Shown here piece after piece: positions 8,993-17,989 of a DNA stretch of 64,000 bases. Source of the DNA: Azospirillum sp. TSH58 (GTDB taxonomy: Bacteria > Pseudomonadota > Alphaproteobacteria > Azospirillales > Azospirillaceae); contig NZ_CP022363.1 of the NCBI RefSeq assembly GCF_003119115.1, positions 435,001 through 499,000 on the forward strand. The letters run 5' to 3'. Made by a program: the position numbers and the translations under genes. Position 1 is the first letter of the stretch. Every line of letters starts with the position of its first letter. The notes under the pieces were generated by a model. The model made no database searches. It was not told the origin of the DNA and saw only the letters and a program-made list of their open reading frames with translations.

Positions 8993-9346
8993 ATGCCGAG
9001 CCTGTCCAGCGGCCTCAACGCCCTCATCGACACGGTCCTGCGCAGCCACCCGTCGCTGCGGGTGCTGCCGGTGTCCCGCTACACCCGGGACCAGGCCGCC
9101 GCCTACGCCGCGGCCAACGGGCGGGCCATCGCCCACGCCGTCGACGAGCGGGGTCGGCAATCGCTTCTGGTCGCCCTGGCCGGGCTGGACTATGTGAGCG
9201 TCTGCGACCTCGACCACGTCCTGACGGTTCCCGCCGAACAGCCGGTGTCGCTGGTCGTGCCCGAGCTGCGCGGCGGGCTGCTCGCCCGCTTCACCCCGCG
9301 GACCGCCGGGGACGTGTGCCGGATCGTCGAGGCCGTCTGCCCCTGA
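8993..9346 (+). CDS. Hypothetical protein, 117 residues
   Basis: A short open frame with good alphaproteobacterial codon use, beginning MPSLSSGLNALIDTVLRSHP and ending RIVEAVCP. It is soluble-looking, with no signal peptide or membrane segment, mixed helix and strand, and a possible Rossmann-like core (VARLPV-type strands, LLVALAGLDYVSVCDLDHVL). I do not recognise the family. It follows the chemoreceptor by 115 bases and is convergent with the CoA-transferase gene. A TTG at 8984 would add three residues. Confidence 0.5.
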   Translation: MPSLSSGLNALIDTVLRSHPSLRVLPVSRYTRDQAAAYAAANGRAIAHAVDERGRQSLLVALAGLDYVSVCDLDHVLTVPAEQPVSLVVPELRGGLLARFTPRTAGDVCRIVEAVCP

Positions 9347-9383
9347 TCCGCCGCGACAGGCCCTCGCGGCGGCCTCCACCCGA

Positions 9384-9408
9384 CCCTCCCCCGCGGCGCG
9401 GGGGAGGG
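9384..9408. terminator. Perfect GC hairpin between convergent genes
   Basis: CCCTCCCCCGC (9384-9394) and GCGGGGGAGGG (9398-9408) form an 11-bp perfect stem with a GGC loop. It is ten bases from the 3' end of the minus-strand CoA-transferase gene and 38 bases from the end of the plus-strand gene. It may stop transcription from both sides. The same core recurs in the element at 41112-41203, so it also belongs to a repeat family. Confidence 0.65.
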
Positions 9409-9418
9409 CATCGGGACC

Positions 9419-10912
9419 TCAGGCCGGCTGCATGCTGCCCGTCTGCTGGAAGCGCTGGTGCCAGGAGAAGGCCTCCTCCAGCAGATGCGGGGTGTGGCCG
9501 CCGCGCTGGAGCGCCCGGCGGTGATAGTCCAGCGCCAGCTCGCGGTAGCTGGGATGGACGCAGTTGCGGATGATCGTCTCCGCCCGCTCGCGCGGGGCGA
9601 GGCCGCGCAGGTCGGCCAGACCGGTCTCGGTCACCAGCACGTCCACGTCATGCTCGTTGTGGTCGGTGTGGGTGACCATCGGCACGACGCTGGAGATCCG
9701 GCCGTCCTTCGCCAGCGACTTGGTGACGAAGATGGCGAGGTGGGCGTTGCGCGCGAAGTCGCCGGAGCCGCCGATGCCGTTCATCATCTGCGTGCCGTTG
9801 ACGTGCGTCGAGTTCACGTTGCCGTAGATGTCGCACTCCAGCGCCGTGTTGATGCCGATCACGCCCAGCCGCCGGATGACTTCGGGGTGGTTGGAGATTT
9901 CCTGCGGGCGCAGCAGCAGCCGGCCCTTGTAGCTCCCGATCTTCGGCAGGACCTCCGCGTATTTCCCGGCGCTCAGCGTGATGGAGGAGCCCGAGGCGAA
10001 GGTCAGCTTGCCCGCGTCGAACAGCTCGAAGGTGCTGTCCTGCAGGACCTCGCTGTACATGGTCAGGTCGTGGAACGGGCTGTCGATCATGCCGTGCAGC
10101 ACGGCGTTGGCGATGGTCCCGATCCCGGCCTGGAGCGGATTCAGCGAGCGGCCCAGCCGGCCCTGCCGCACCTCGCAGTCGAGGAACTCGATCAGGTGGC
10201 CGGCGATGTCCCTCGTCTCGGCGTCCGGCAGCAGGATGGTGGCGCTGCTGTCCTGCTTGCGCGTCACCACGATGGCCGCGATCTTCGACGGGTCGATGGG
10301 GATGTAGGGCAGGCCGGCACGGCTCTCCGCCGTCACCACCGGGATCGGTTCGCGGAAGGGGCGGCGCGTCGGAATGTAGACGTCGTGCATCCCCTCCAGG
10401 TCGAGCGGCTGGGTCAGGTTCAGCTCGACGATGATCTTCTCCGCCAGGATGGCGAAGGTCGCGGAGTTGCCGATGGAGGTGGTGGGGACGATCCCGCCCG
10501 TCTCGGTGATCGCGCAGGCCTCGATCACCGCCACGTCCACCGGCCCCATCTGGCGGGAGCGCAGAAGCTCCACCGTCTCCGACAGGTGCTGGTCGACGAA
10601 CATCACCTCGCCGCGGTTGATCGCCTTGCGCAGCACCGGGTCGGCCTGGAACGGCAGGCGGCGGGCCAGAACCCCGGCCTCCGTCAGGATGCGGTCGACG
10701 TCGTTGCCGAGCGAGGCGCCGGTCATCAGCGTGACCTTCAACTGCTCCGTCGCGGCGCGTTCGGCCAGCGCCAGCGGAACCGCCTTGGCGTCCCCGGCGC
10801 GGGTGAATCCGCTCATGCCGATGGTCATGCCGTCACGGATCAGCAGGGCCGCCTCCTCCGGCGTCACCACCTTCCCCCACAGGGACTTCAGGCGAATACG
10901 GTCGCGGTACAT
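9419..10912 (-). CDS. Succinyl-CoA:acetate CoA-transferase (acetyl-CoA hydrolase/transferase family)
   Basis: 497 residues from the ATG at 10912 (MYRDRIRLKSLWGKVV); an upstream ATG would add 21 uncharged, asparagine-rich residues that look like leader. Family hallmarks are the N-terminal GMTIGMSGFTRAGDAKAVP, the central MYSEVLQDS, whose glutamate is expected to form the enzyme-CoA thioester, and the glycine loop GIGGSGDFARN near the C-terminus. Members (AarC, Cat1, ScpC, Ach1) move CoA between succinate and acetate or propionate, linking acetate to the TCA cycle. It is a single gene, divergent from the aminotransferase gene. Confidence 0.88.
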   Translation of the reverse strand: MYRDRIRLKSLWGKVVTPEEAALLIRDGMTIGMSGFTRAGDAKAVPLALAERAATEQLKVTLMTGASLGNDVDRILTEAGVLARRLPFQADPVLRKAINRGEVMFVDQHLSETVELLRSRQMGPVDVAVIEACAITETGGIVPTTSIGNSATFAILAEKIIVELNLTQPLDLEGMHDVYIPTRRPFREPIPVVTAESRAGLPYIPIDPSKIAAIVVTRKQDSSATILLPDAETRDIAGHLIEFLDCEVRQGRLGRSLNPLQAGIGTIANAVLHGMIDSPFHDLTMYSEVLQDSTFELFDAGKLTFASGSSITLSAGKYAEVLPKIGSYKGRLLLRPQEISNHPEVIRRLGVIGINTALECDIYGNVNSTHVNGTQMMNGIGGSGDFARNAHLAIFVTKSLAKDGRISSVVPMVTHTDHNEHDVDVLVTETGLADLRGLAPRERAETIIRNCVHPSYRELALDYHRRALQRGGHTPHLLEEAFSWHQRFQQTGSMQPA

Positions 10913-11194
10913 GGTTATCCTTTGCACGTTCTCGGGCGTTTGTTGCCTGTTGAAATTGTTCGGCAGACGATTCACTCGTTTTATTGTTGGGATCCGTCAT
11001 AGGCCCGGCTTTCGCAGCGCTGCAATTGCCGGTCGGTCATATCAGGGTGTCCTAATGGGCATGAATGGCCGCCTTGCGCCGCCACCCCTCAAACGCCCGG
11101 TTGTGCCCCGGCACCGCCCTGGGGCATATGGATGGGTCTTGCCGCCGCGGCTGCGCCGCGGCCAACGAAAGAGCCTGTCAGGGAGCCTCCGCCG

Positions 11195-12373
11195 ATGCGT
11201 TTCTCGTCCCTCACCGACCGCATCCGCGGCGACCGCGTCGCGGCCTGGGACATCCATTTCGCCGCCTGGGCCGCCAAGGGGCGCGGGGAGGACGTGATCG
11301 TGCTGAGCGTCGGCGACCCGGATTTCGACACGCCCGCCCCGGTGCGCGACGCCGCCATCGCCGCCCTGCACGCCGGCGACACCCACTACACCCCGATTCC
11401 CGGCCGTCCGGAGCTGCGCGCCGCGCTGGCCCGCGACGTCGGCCGCCGCACCGGCCTGCCGGTCGAGCCAGAGAACGTCATCGTCTGCGCCGGGGCGCAG
11501 AACGGCCTGTTCAACGCCACCCTCTGCCTCGTCGAGGCGGGGGACGAGGTGCTGGTGCCGGAGCCGATGTACCTGACCTACGAGGCCTGCGTCCGCGCGT
11601 CCGGCGCCACGCTGGTCCCGGTGGCGCCCGACGCCGCCACGCTGCGGCTAGACCCGGCGGCGCTGGCCGCCGCGGTCACCCCGCGCACCCGCGCCATCTT
11701 CCTGGCGACCCCCGCCAATCCCACCGGCATCGTCATGTCGGCGGAGGAGTTGGAGGCCGTCGCCGACCTCGCCCGCCGCCACGACCTGTGGGTGGTCGCC
11801 GACGAGGTCTACGCCAGCCTGACCTTCGACCGGCCGCACATCAGCATCGCCACCCTGCCCGGCATGGCGGAGCGCACGGTGACCATCAACAGCCTGTCCA
11901 AGTCGCACGCCATGACCGGCTGGCGCGCCGGCTGGGTGGTCGCCCCGGCGCCGCTGGTCGCCCATATGGGCACGCTGGCGCTGTGCATGCTCTACGGCCT
12001 GCCGGGCTTCGTGCAGCAGGCCGCGCTGGTCGCCGTCGAGCAGGGCGACGAGGCGGTGGCGGCGATGCGCGAGGGCTACCGCCGCCGCCGCGACATCGCG
12101 CTGGCGGCGCTCGGCTCCGTTCCCGGCCTGCGCTGCCTGAAGCCGGAGGCCGGCATGTTCATGCTGGTGGACGTGCGCGGCACCGGCCTGCCGACCATGG
12201 AGTTCGCGTGGCGGCTGTTCCGCGAGACCGGCGTGTCGGTCCTCGACGCCGGCGCCTTCGGCCCGGCGGCGGCGGGCTGCGTCCGCCTGTCCTTCGCGGT
12301 CGGCGAGGCGGAACTGGCGGAGGCCTGCCGCCGCATCGCCGCCTTCGTGACGGGGCTTGGGCCGGCGGCGTGA
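11195..12373 (+). CDS. Class I/II aminotransferase, AruH-like (arginine-pyruvate transaminase type)
   Basis: 392 residues. The ATG at 11195 is chosen for the CAGGGAG upstream and because the family begins MRFSSLTDRIRGDRVAAWDIH. The PLP lysine is Lys236 (NSLSKSHAMTGWRAGW); the substrate-binding GDPDFDTP, the NPTG loop and ADEVYASL are all present. Segments such as LALCMLYGLPGFVQQAA and MREGYRRRRD match what I recall of Pseudomonas AruH, which transfers the alpha-amino group of arginine to pyruvate. The exact substrate is uncertain. It is convergent with the iclR-hut operon, so it may share an amino acid catabolic role. Confidence 0.8.
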   Translation: MRFSSLTDRIRGDRVAAWDIHFAAWAAKGRGEDVIVLSVGDPDFDTPAPVRDAAIAALHAGDTHYTPIPGRPELRAALARDVGRRTGLPVEPENVIVCAGAQNGLFNATLCLVEAGDEVLVPEPMYLTYEACVRASGATLVPVAPDAATLRLDPAALAAAVTPRTRAIFLATPANPTGIVMSAEELEAVADLARRHDLWVVADEVYASLTFDRPHISIATLPGMAERTVTINSLSKSHAMTGWRAGWVVAPAPLVAHMGTLALCMLYGLPGFVQQAALVAVEQGDEAVAAMREGYRRRRDIALAALGSVPGLRCLKPEAGMFMLVDVRGTGLPTMEFAWRLFRETGVSVLDAGAFGPAAAGCVRLSFAVGEAELAEACRRIAAFVTGLGPAA

Positions 12374-12389
12374 CGCAAGCCCGCCACGC

Positions 12390-13178
12390 TCAACCGCGCG
12401 GCAGGTAGCCGAGCTGGTGCGAGATCGCGTCCGCCGTCTCCACCACCTTGGTCCGCAGATGGTCGAGCGTGGCGGGCTGGTCCATCACGGCGCTGGGGCC
12501 GGACAGGTTGATCGCGGCGATGACCTCGCCCCGGTGGTCGCGGATGGCCGCCGCGATGGCGACGATCCCCGACACGAAGGAGGAGCGGTTCATCGTCCAG
12601 CCGCGCTTGCGGTCCTCCGCCACCTCCTGGATCAGCGAGGTCAGCGTGACCGCCGTGGTGTCGCTGTAGCGGTCCAGCCGCACGCCGGTGTAGAGCTGCG
12701 CGATGGCCTCGTCGGTGAGGCCGCTCAGCAGCATCCGCCCCATCGCGGTGGCATGGGCCGGCAGGCGGTAGCCGACCGCGATGTTGCTGGACAGCGTCAT
12801 GTGCGAATGGGCGCGGTAGACGTAGACGATCTCCGTCCCGTCGCGCACCGCCATGTGGGCGGAGATCTGCGTGCTGTCGCGCAGCCCGTCGATGTAGGGG
12901 ATCGCCACCTCGATCCCGTCCAGCCCCGACAGGTAATGGTAGCCGAGCTGCATCGACCGCGGCGCCAGGCGGTAGGACTTGCCGTCCCCCGCCCGCCCGA
13001 TGTAGCCGAGATGCTCCAGCGTGAAGACCAGCCGGTAGGCCGAGGCCCGTCCGATCCCCAGCGCCTTGGCGATGTCGGTCAGGGACAGGGTCCGGCGCTG
13101 CGGCGTGAACAGCTCCAGGATGGCCAGCCCGCGCTGCAGCGCCGGGGCGATGTAGGTGTTCGGATCGGTCTCGCTCAT
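12390..13178 (-). CDS. IclR-family regulator of the hut operon
   Basis: 262 residues, full length for IclR. The winged helix-turn-helix is at about residues 14-75 (LSLTDIAKALGIGRASAYRL), followed by the effector domain with SSNIAVGYRLPAHATAMGRMLLSG and a C-terminal INLSGPSAVM segment typical of the family. Its ATG overlaps the hutF stop by four bases (ATGA), so it is translated from the hutGF message. Position suggests it senses a histidine-pathway intermediate and represses its own operon and the divergent importer. Elsewhere this role usually belongs to GntR-type HutC, so an IclR regulator is unusual; the link is inference. Confidence 0.87.
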   Translation of the reverse strand: MSETDPNTYIAPALQRGLAILELFTPQRRTLSLTDIAKALGIGRASAYRLVFTLEHLGYIGRAGDGKSYRLAPRSMQLGYHYLSGLDGIEVAIPYIDGLRDSTQISAHMAVRDGTEIVYVYRAHSHMTLSSNIAVGYRLPAHATAMGRMLLSGLTDEAIAQLYTGVRLDRYSDTTAVTLTSLIQEVAEDRKRGWTMNRSSFVSGIVAIAAAIRDHRGEVIAAINLSGPSAVMDQPATLDHLRTKVVETADAISHQLGYLPRG

Positions 13179-14593
13179 GTGTCCCGGCGCAACCCCTCGA
13201 TGGCGCGCCGGTAGGCGGCCCGGATGGCGTCCTCCCGGACGTGGCGGCCCTCGCGCACCACGGTCCGCCCCGCCGCGACCACGTCGCGCACGGCGTGCCC
13301 GTCGCTGGCGAAGACATAGGCGTCCAGAAGGCTGTCGTCGGTGCGAGAAAGCAGTTTCGGGTTGTCGGCGTCAAGCACGACGAGGTCGGCGGGCTGGCCC
13401 ACCTGAATACCGCCGCCGGTCACCGGCTGGCCCAGCGCCTGCGCGCCGCCGGCCACCGCCGCCCGGTAGAGGCCGCCGCCGATGGACGGGCAATCCCCGA
13501 TGCGCAGCACGTTGCGCCGCCGCTGCACCAGCCGCTGGCCGTATTCCAGAAGCCGCAGCTCCTCCGCCGCGGACACGCTGATGTGGCTGTCCGATCCGAC
13601 GCCGAAGCGTCCGCCCTGCGCCAGGAAGGGGATGGCGGGGAACAGCCCGTCGCCCAGATTGGCCTCGGTCGTCAGGCAGAGGCCGGCCACGGCCCCGCTC
13701 GCCGCCATGCCGTCCACCTCCGCCGGAGTCACGTGCGTGGCGTGGACGAGGCACCAGCGCGGCCCGACCGGGGCGTTCTCCAGCAGCCACTCCACCGGGC
13801 GCTTGCCGCTCCAGGCGACGCAGTCGTCCACCTCCGCCGTCTGCTCGGCGATGTGGATGTGGATGGGCGCGCCGGGGTCGAGCGCGTCGAGGCCGGCCAG
13901 CGCGTCGCGCATCTCCTCCGGCGTCACCGCGCGCAGCGAATGCAGGGCGAGGCCGGCGCGGCGGCCCGCCCGTTCCGTCCCCATCGCCGTCTGCATGGCG
14001 GCGACGATGGACAGCAGCCCGTCCACGTCGTTGATGAAGCGCTTCTGCCCGTCGGACGGCGGCTTGCCGCCGAACCCGCTGTGGGCGTAGAGCACCGGCA
14101 GATGGGTCAGCCCGATCCCCGCCGTGTCGGCGGCGGCCAGGATGCGGCGCGACATCTCCGCCCGGTCGGCGTAGGGGCGCCCGTCGGTGTCGTGGTGCAG
14201 GTAGTGGAACTCCGCCACCGCCGTGTAGCCCTGCTTCGCCATCTCCATGTAGAGCAGCGCCGCGACGGCCTCCGCCGCCTCCGGCGTCATGCGGCGGACG
14301 AAGCCGTACATGGCGTCGCGCCACGTCCAGAAGCTGTCCTCCGACGCGCCGGCGTATTCGGTCAGCCCGGCCATGGCGCGCTGGAAGGCGTGGCTGTGCA
14401 GGTTGGGCATGCCGGGAATCACCGGCCCGGCGGCCTGCGGGAGGCCGTTCGCCTCCGCGTCCCGCTCCACAGCCGTCAGCGTCCCCCGCGCGTCGAAGCG
14501 CAGCGCCACGTTCGAGGCCCAGCCGTCGGGCAGCAGCGCCCGTTCGCAGAAAAGCCCGTTCATGCCGTCCATGCCGTCCATCGCCGCCCCCAT
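13175..14593 (-). CDS. hutF: Formimidoylglutamate deiminase HutF
   Basis: 472 residues, amidohydrolase superfamily. Metal-ligand motifs are in order: NLHSHAFQ, EFHYLHHD, HIHIAEQ, VHATHV and GSDSHISV. Together with ERALLPDGWASNV at the N-terminus these identify HutF, which converts N-formimidoyl-glutamate to N-formylglutamate and ammonia in the five-step histidine route. The ATG at 14593 overlaps the hutG stop by one base (TGATG) and has GAGGA upstream. Several further in-frame ATGs lie close by, and the one at 14563 would begin MNGLF as in many homologues. HutG, the next enzyme, is encoded just upstream; hutH, hutU and hutI are not in the window. Confidence 0.92.
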   Translation of the reverse strand: MGAAMDGMDGMNGLFCERALLPDGWASNVALRFDARGTLTAVERDAEANGLPQAAGPVIPGMPNLHSHAFQRAMAGLTEYAGASEDSFWTWRDAMYGFVRRMTPEAAEAVAALLYMEMAKQGYTAVAEFHYLHHDTDGRPYADRAEMSRRILAAADTAGIGLTHLPVLYAHSGFGGKPPSDGQKRFINDVDGLLSIVAAMQTAMGTERAGRRAGLALHSLRAVTPEEMRDALAGLDALDPGAPIHIHIAEQTAEVDDCVAWSGKRPVEWLLENAPVGPRWCLVHATHVTPAEVDGMAASGAVAGLCLTTEANLGDGLFPAIPFLAQGGRFGVGSDSHISVSAAEELRLLEYGQRLVQRRRNVLRIGDCPSIGGGLYRAAVAGGAQALGQPVTGGGIQVGQPADLVVLDADNPKLLSRTDDSLLDAYVFASDGHAVRDVVAAGRTVVREGRHVREDAIRAAYRRAIEGLRRDT

Positions 14594-15393
14594 CACGCCT
14601 GTTCCTCAGCCCAATCGGCCATCGCCCCGACGAAGCGCCGCAGAAGCGGGCGAATCCGCGCGGCGCGCGCCTCGTCGAAGGCGAAGGGCGCATCCTCCTC
14701 CATGTAGGTCACCTGCGCCATCTCGAGCTGCACGGCGTGCCAGCCCTCGGACGGGCGGCCGAAATGGCGGGTGATGTGGCCGCCCTTGAAGCGCCCGTTG
14801 AGGACATGGGTGAAGCCGTCGGCCCCGGCGTCCGCGCCGACCGCGACCAGCCGGTCGCTCAGCACGGGATCGGCGCTGCGCCCGTCGTTGGTGCCGATGT
14901 TCAGGTCCGGCAGCCGCCCCTCGAACAGCCGCGGCACGACGGAGCGGATGGAATGGGCGTCGAACAGCACCGCCCGCCCGAACTCGTCGCGCAGCCGGGT
15001 CATCTCCGCGGTGATGGCGTCGTGGTAGGGCGCCCAGTAGCGGGTGACCCGCTCCGCCACCTCCGCCGCGTCCGGTTCCGCGCCCGGCCGGTACAGCGGC
15101 GCCCCGTCGAACAGGGTGGTCGGGCACAGGCCCGTGGTGGCGCCGCTGTAGAGCGGCGTGTCGTTGCTGGGGCGGTTCAGGTCGACGATGTAGCGCGAGA
15201 AGCGCGCCTGGATCACCCCGACTCCGAGATCCTCCAGGAAGTCGTAGAGCCGCGGCAGGTGCCAGTCGGTGTCGGGCAGCCCCTGCGCCTCCGGCACCAG
15301 CCGGCCGATGAATCCGTCCGGCAGCGCGGTGCCGACATGGGGCAGGCTGACCAGCACCGGACGGCGCGCGGCGCGAAACCCGAAGACGTCCAT
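14593..15393 (-). CDS. hutG: N-formylglutamate deformylase HutG
   Basis: 266 residues, the usual size for HutG. The ATG at 15393 is chosen because AGGGGAGAGAGG lies just upstream and the protein then starts MDVFGFRAARRPVLVSLPHVG. N-formylglutamate amidohydrolase signatures are SLPHVGTALPDGF, SRYIVDLNRPSND, LFDAHSIRS and FKGGHITRHFG, the last a probable zinc-ligand and substrate-binding segment. It hydrolyses N-formylglutamate to glutamate and formate, the final step after HutF. First gene of a hutG-hutF-iclR operon; the three genes overlap by one and four bases. Confidence 0.93.
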   Translation of the reverse strand: MDVFGFRAARRPVLVSLPHVGTALPDGFIGRLVPEAQGLPDTDWHLPRLYDFLEDLGVGVIQARFSRYIVDLNRPSNDTPLYSGATTGLCPTTLFDGAPLYRPGAEPDAAEVAERVTRYWAPYHDAITAEMTRLRDEFGRAVLFDAHSIRSVVPRLFEGRLPDLNIGTNDGRSADPVLSDRLVAVGADAGADGFTHVLNGRFKGGHITRHFGRPSEGWHAVQLEMAQVTYMEEDAPFAFDEARAARIRPLLRRFVGAMADWAEEQA

Positions 15394-15410
15394 ATCCTCT
15401 CTCCCCTGCG

Positions 15411-15589
15411 ACATGTGTTTTGTCAGCAAAACTTTTTGCGTCCCTGTTGTGGCGCCCCCGGCCCCGGCGGCGGTCGCGGTACACAGCCGCAATACCGGCG
15501 TTGCCATAAGGCGTCCGTCATGCTCCAGTATGACAAACGGCGTTGACGCGACTGTTTTCCCTGGGCAACATATGTTTTATAGGCAAAAC
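15411..15589. promoter_or_regulatory. Two similar operator-like sites in the hutG/ABC divergent promoter
   Basis: The 22-base segments at 15411-15432 and 15568-15589 match at 18 positions. Each is built around GTTTT(G/A)-4-(C)AAAAC dyads (GTTTTGTCAGCAAAAC in the first, GTTTTATAGGCAAAAC in the second). The first is 18 bases from the hutG start. The second overlaps a promoter-like TTGACG (15543-15548) plus AACATA, about 90 bases from the importer start. One regulator, probably the IclR protein of this operon, could control both sides. Confidence 0.55.
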
Positions 15590-15679
15590 ACGGCGCTGCC
15601 AAGCCGCTCGCTGCGCAAGGGGGTTCCCCGGCGTCCGAGACTGGCAACGCAGGCGCAACGAACAGGGAAATTTCGACCC

Positions 15680-16468
15680 ATGAAGTCCTTTGGTAAGTTT
15701 CTCGCCGCCGCCGCCGTCGCGGTTGTCACGGTGGTCGGCGCCGGGTCCGTCCCGGCGCGCGCCCAGGACGCGGTGATCGCCTCGATCAAGCAGAACGGCA
15801 CCTTCCGCGTCGGCGTGGACGCCACCTTCGCGCCCTTCGAGTTCTCGCAGGACGGCAAGAAGACCGGCTTCGACATCGAGCTGGTCGAGGCCATCGCCAA
15901 GGAGCTGGGCGCCACCAAGGGCGTCGAGTGGGTGGACATCGACTTCAAGGGCCTGATCCCCGGCCTGATGGCCAACCGCTTCGACATGATCGCCTCGGCC
16001 ATGTACATCACCGAGGAGCGCCGCAAGGTCGTCGCCTTCTCCGACACCTACTATCCGGGCGGCCTCGTCATCATGGTCAAGGCCAACAACGCCGCCGTGA
16101 AGGGCCCGGCCGACCTCGAGGGCAAGACCGCCGCCGTGCAGATCGGCACCAAGTCGGTCGTCCATCTGAAGGAACATTTCCCGAAGACGAAGATCGTCGA
16201 GGTCGAGACCAACGCCGAGATGTTCGGGCAGGTCGAGACCGGCCGCACCGACGTCGCGGTGACCGGCAAGCCCGCCGCCAAGCTCTACGCCCAGACGCAT
16301 CCGACCGTGAAGGTGCTGGACGACCAGCTCACCACCGAGGATTACGGCTTCGCCATGCGCAAGGAGAACACCGAGCTGGTGACCAAGGTGAACGCCGCCA
16401 TCGCCAAGCTGAAGGCCGACGGCACCTACCAGAAGCTCATCGACAAGTGGTTCGAAGCCAAGAAGTGA
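15680..16468 (+). CDS. Polar amino acid ABC transporter substrate-binding protein
   Basis: 262 residues, family 3 solute-binding protein (HisJ/GlnH type). A Sec signal peptide covers about residues 1-29 (FLAAAAVAVVTVVGAGSVPARA-type core, cleaved near ARAQ). The mature protein shows the amino acid-binding pattern FRVGVDATFAPFEF, GFDIELVEAIAKELG and DFKGLIPGLMANRFDMI. CAGGGAAA precedes the ATG at 15680. It is the first gene of an importer operon divergent from hutGF, which points to histidine or a related amino acid as ligand; the ligand is inferred from context. Confidence 0.9.
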   Translation: MKSFGKFLAAAAVAVVTVVGAGSVPARAQDAVIASIKQNGTFRVGVDATFAPFEFSQDGKKTGFDIELVEAIAKELGATKGVEWVDIDFKGLIPGLMANRFDMIASAMYITEERRKVVAFSDTYYPGGLVIMVKANNAAVKGPADLEGKTAAVQIGTKSVVHLKEHFPKTKIVEVETNAEMFGQVETGRTDVAVTGKPAAKLYAQTHPTVKVLDDQLTTEDYGFAMRKENTELVTKVNAAIAKLKADGTYQKLIDKWFEAKK

Positions 16469-16499
16469 TCGATTCTTTCGTGAACGGAGGACCCCTCCC

Positions 16500-17162
16500 G
16501 TGACGCTCGACTTCGCCCCCGTCTGGGGAGGGTTGCCGGAGCTGCTGAAGGGCACCGTGGTTACCATCGAGGTGACCGCGGCGGCCTTCCTGCTCAGCGC
16601 CGTGCTTGGCCTGCTCGTCGGCATCATCCGGCTCAACCCGGCGCGGCGCGTGCTGTACGGCATCGCGTCGGCCTATGTCGCCTTCATCCGCGGCACGCCG
16701 CTGCTGGTGCAGCTGTTCCTGCTGTTCTTCGGCCTGCCGCAGTTCGGCATCCTGCTGCCGGCGTGGCTGTGCGGCGTGATCGGGCTCGGCATCTACAGCG
16801 GCTCCTACGTGTCGGAGGTGGTGCGCGGCGCCATCCAGTCGATCGACCGCGGCCAGATGGAGGCCGCCCGCTCGCTCGGCATGTCCTACCGCGAGGCGAT
16901 GTGGGAGGTGGTCCTGCCGCAGGCCTTCCGCCGCATGCTGCCGCCGCTGGGCAATGAGACCATCGCGCTGATCAAGAACTCGGCGCTGGTGTCGCTGCTG
17001 ACCATCGACGACGTGATGCGCGAGGGGCAGCGGATCATCTCCACCAGCTTCCGCGCGCTGGAGGTCTACATCGCCGTGGCGCTGATCTATTTCATCCTGA
17101 CCAACGCGGCCACCTGGATCCTGCGCCAGATCGAGAAGCGCATGACCGTGGAAAGAGGGTAA
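16500..17162 (+). CDS. Polar amino acid ABC transporter permease
   Basis: 220 residues, HisQ/HisM/GlnP family, with about five membrane helices. The coupling loop is [20 protein letters not shown] followed by [17 protein letters not shown]. The GTG at 16500 has GGAGG about nine bases upstream. Only one permease gene is present, so the importer probably works with a permease homodimer. It lies between the binding-protein gene and the ATPase gene with short spacers. Confidence 0.92.
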   Translation: MTLDFAPVWGGLPELLKGTVVTIEVTAAAFLLSAVLGLLVGIIRLNPARRVLYGIASAYVAFIRGTPLLVQLFLLFFGLPQFGILLPAWLCGVIGLGIYSGSYVSEVVRGAIQSIDRGQMEAARSLGMSYREAMWEVVLPQAFRRMLPPLGNETIALIKNSALVSLLTIDDVMREGQRIISTSFRALEVYIAVALIYFILTNAATWILRQIEKRMTVERG

Positions 17163-17166
17163 GCCG

Positions 17167-17976
17167 GTGATCGAGATCCGCAACGTCTACAAGAGCTTCG
17201 GCAGCACCGAGGTGCTGAAGGACGTCAGCCTGACCGTGCCGCCGTCGCGCACCACCGTGGTCATCGGCCCGTCCGGCTCGGGCAAGAGCACGCTGCTGCG
17301 CTGCTGCAACTGCCTGGAGGTCGCCGACCGCGGCGAGATCCGCATCAACCACCGCACCATCATCGCCGACGGCAAGCCGCTGCCCGACAAGGAGCTGAAC
17401 GCCCTGCGCGCCGAGACCGGCATGGTCTTCCAGTCCTTCAACCTGTTCCCGCACATGACCACGGTGGAGAACGTCATGCGCGCCCCCGTCGTGGTGCGCG
17501 GCGTGGCGAAGGCCGAGGCGCGGGAGCTGGCGATGGAGCTGCTGCGCAAGGTGGGGCTGGGCGACAAGGCCGACGTCTATCCGTCCACCCTGTCGGGCGG
17601 GCAGAAGCAGCGCGCCGCCATCGCCCGCGCGCTCGCCATGAAGCCGAAGGTGATGCTGTTCGACGAGCCGACCTCCGCGCTCGACCCCGAGCTGGTCGGC
17701 GAGGTGCTCCAGGTCATGAAGACGCTGGCCGAGGAGGGCATGACCATGATGGTGGTGACCCACGAGATGGGCTTCGCCCGCGAGGTCGCCGACACCGTGG
17801 TCGTGATGGCCGACGGGCGCATCGTCGAGTCCGGCCCGCCGGAGCAGATCTTCACCAACCCGACGCAGGAGCGCACCCGCGGCTTCCTGCGCGCGCTGGT
17901 GGACGGTCATCTCGCCGGCGCCCGCCCGCAGCCGGCGGCGGACGACCCGCTGGACGCCCTGCCCGGCAACCACTGA
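17167..17976 (+). CDS. Polar amino acid ABC transporter ATP-binding protein
   Basis: 269 residues, HisP/GlnQ family. Walker A is GPSGSGKST near residue 36, the signature is [15 protein letters not shown], Walker B is [19 protein letters not shown] and the switch region is [14 protein letters not shown]. The GTG at 17167 is four bases after the permease stop, so the two are coupled. The C-terminus has about 20 extra residues ([21 protein letters not shown]) not needed for the fold. Confidence 0.94.
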   Translation: MIEIRNVYKSFGSTEVLKDVSLTVPPSRTTVVIGPSGSGKSTLLRCCNCLEVADRGEIRINHRTIIADGKPLPDKELNALRAETGMVFQSFNLFPHMTTVENVMRAPVVVRGVAKAEARELAMELLRKVGLGDKADVYPSTLSGGQKQRAAIARALAMKPKVMLFDEPTSALDPELVGEVLQVMKTLAEEGMTMMVVTHEMGFAREVADTVVVMADGRIVESGPPEQIFTNPTQERTRGFLRALVDGHLAGARPQPAADDPLDALPGNH

Positions 17977-17989
17977 CGCTTCGTCCATC

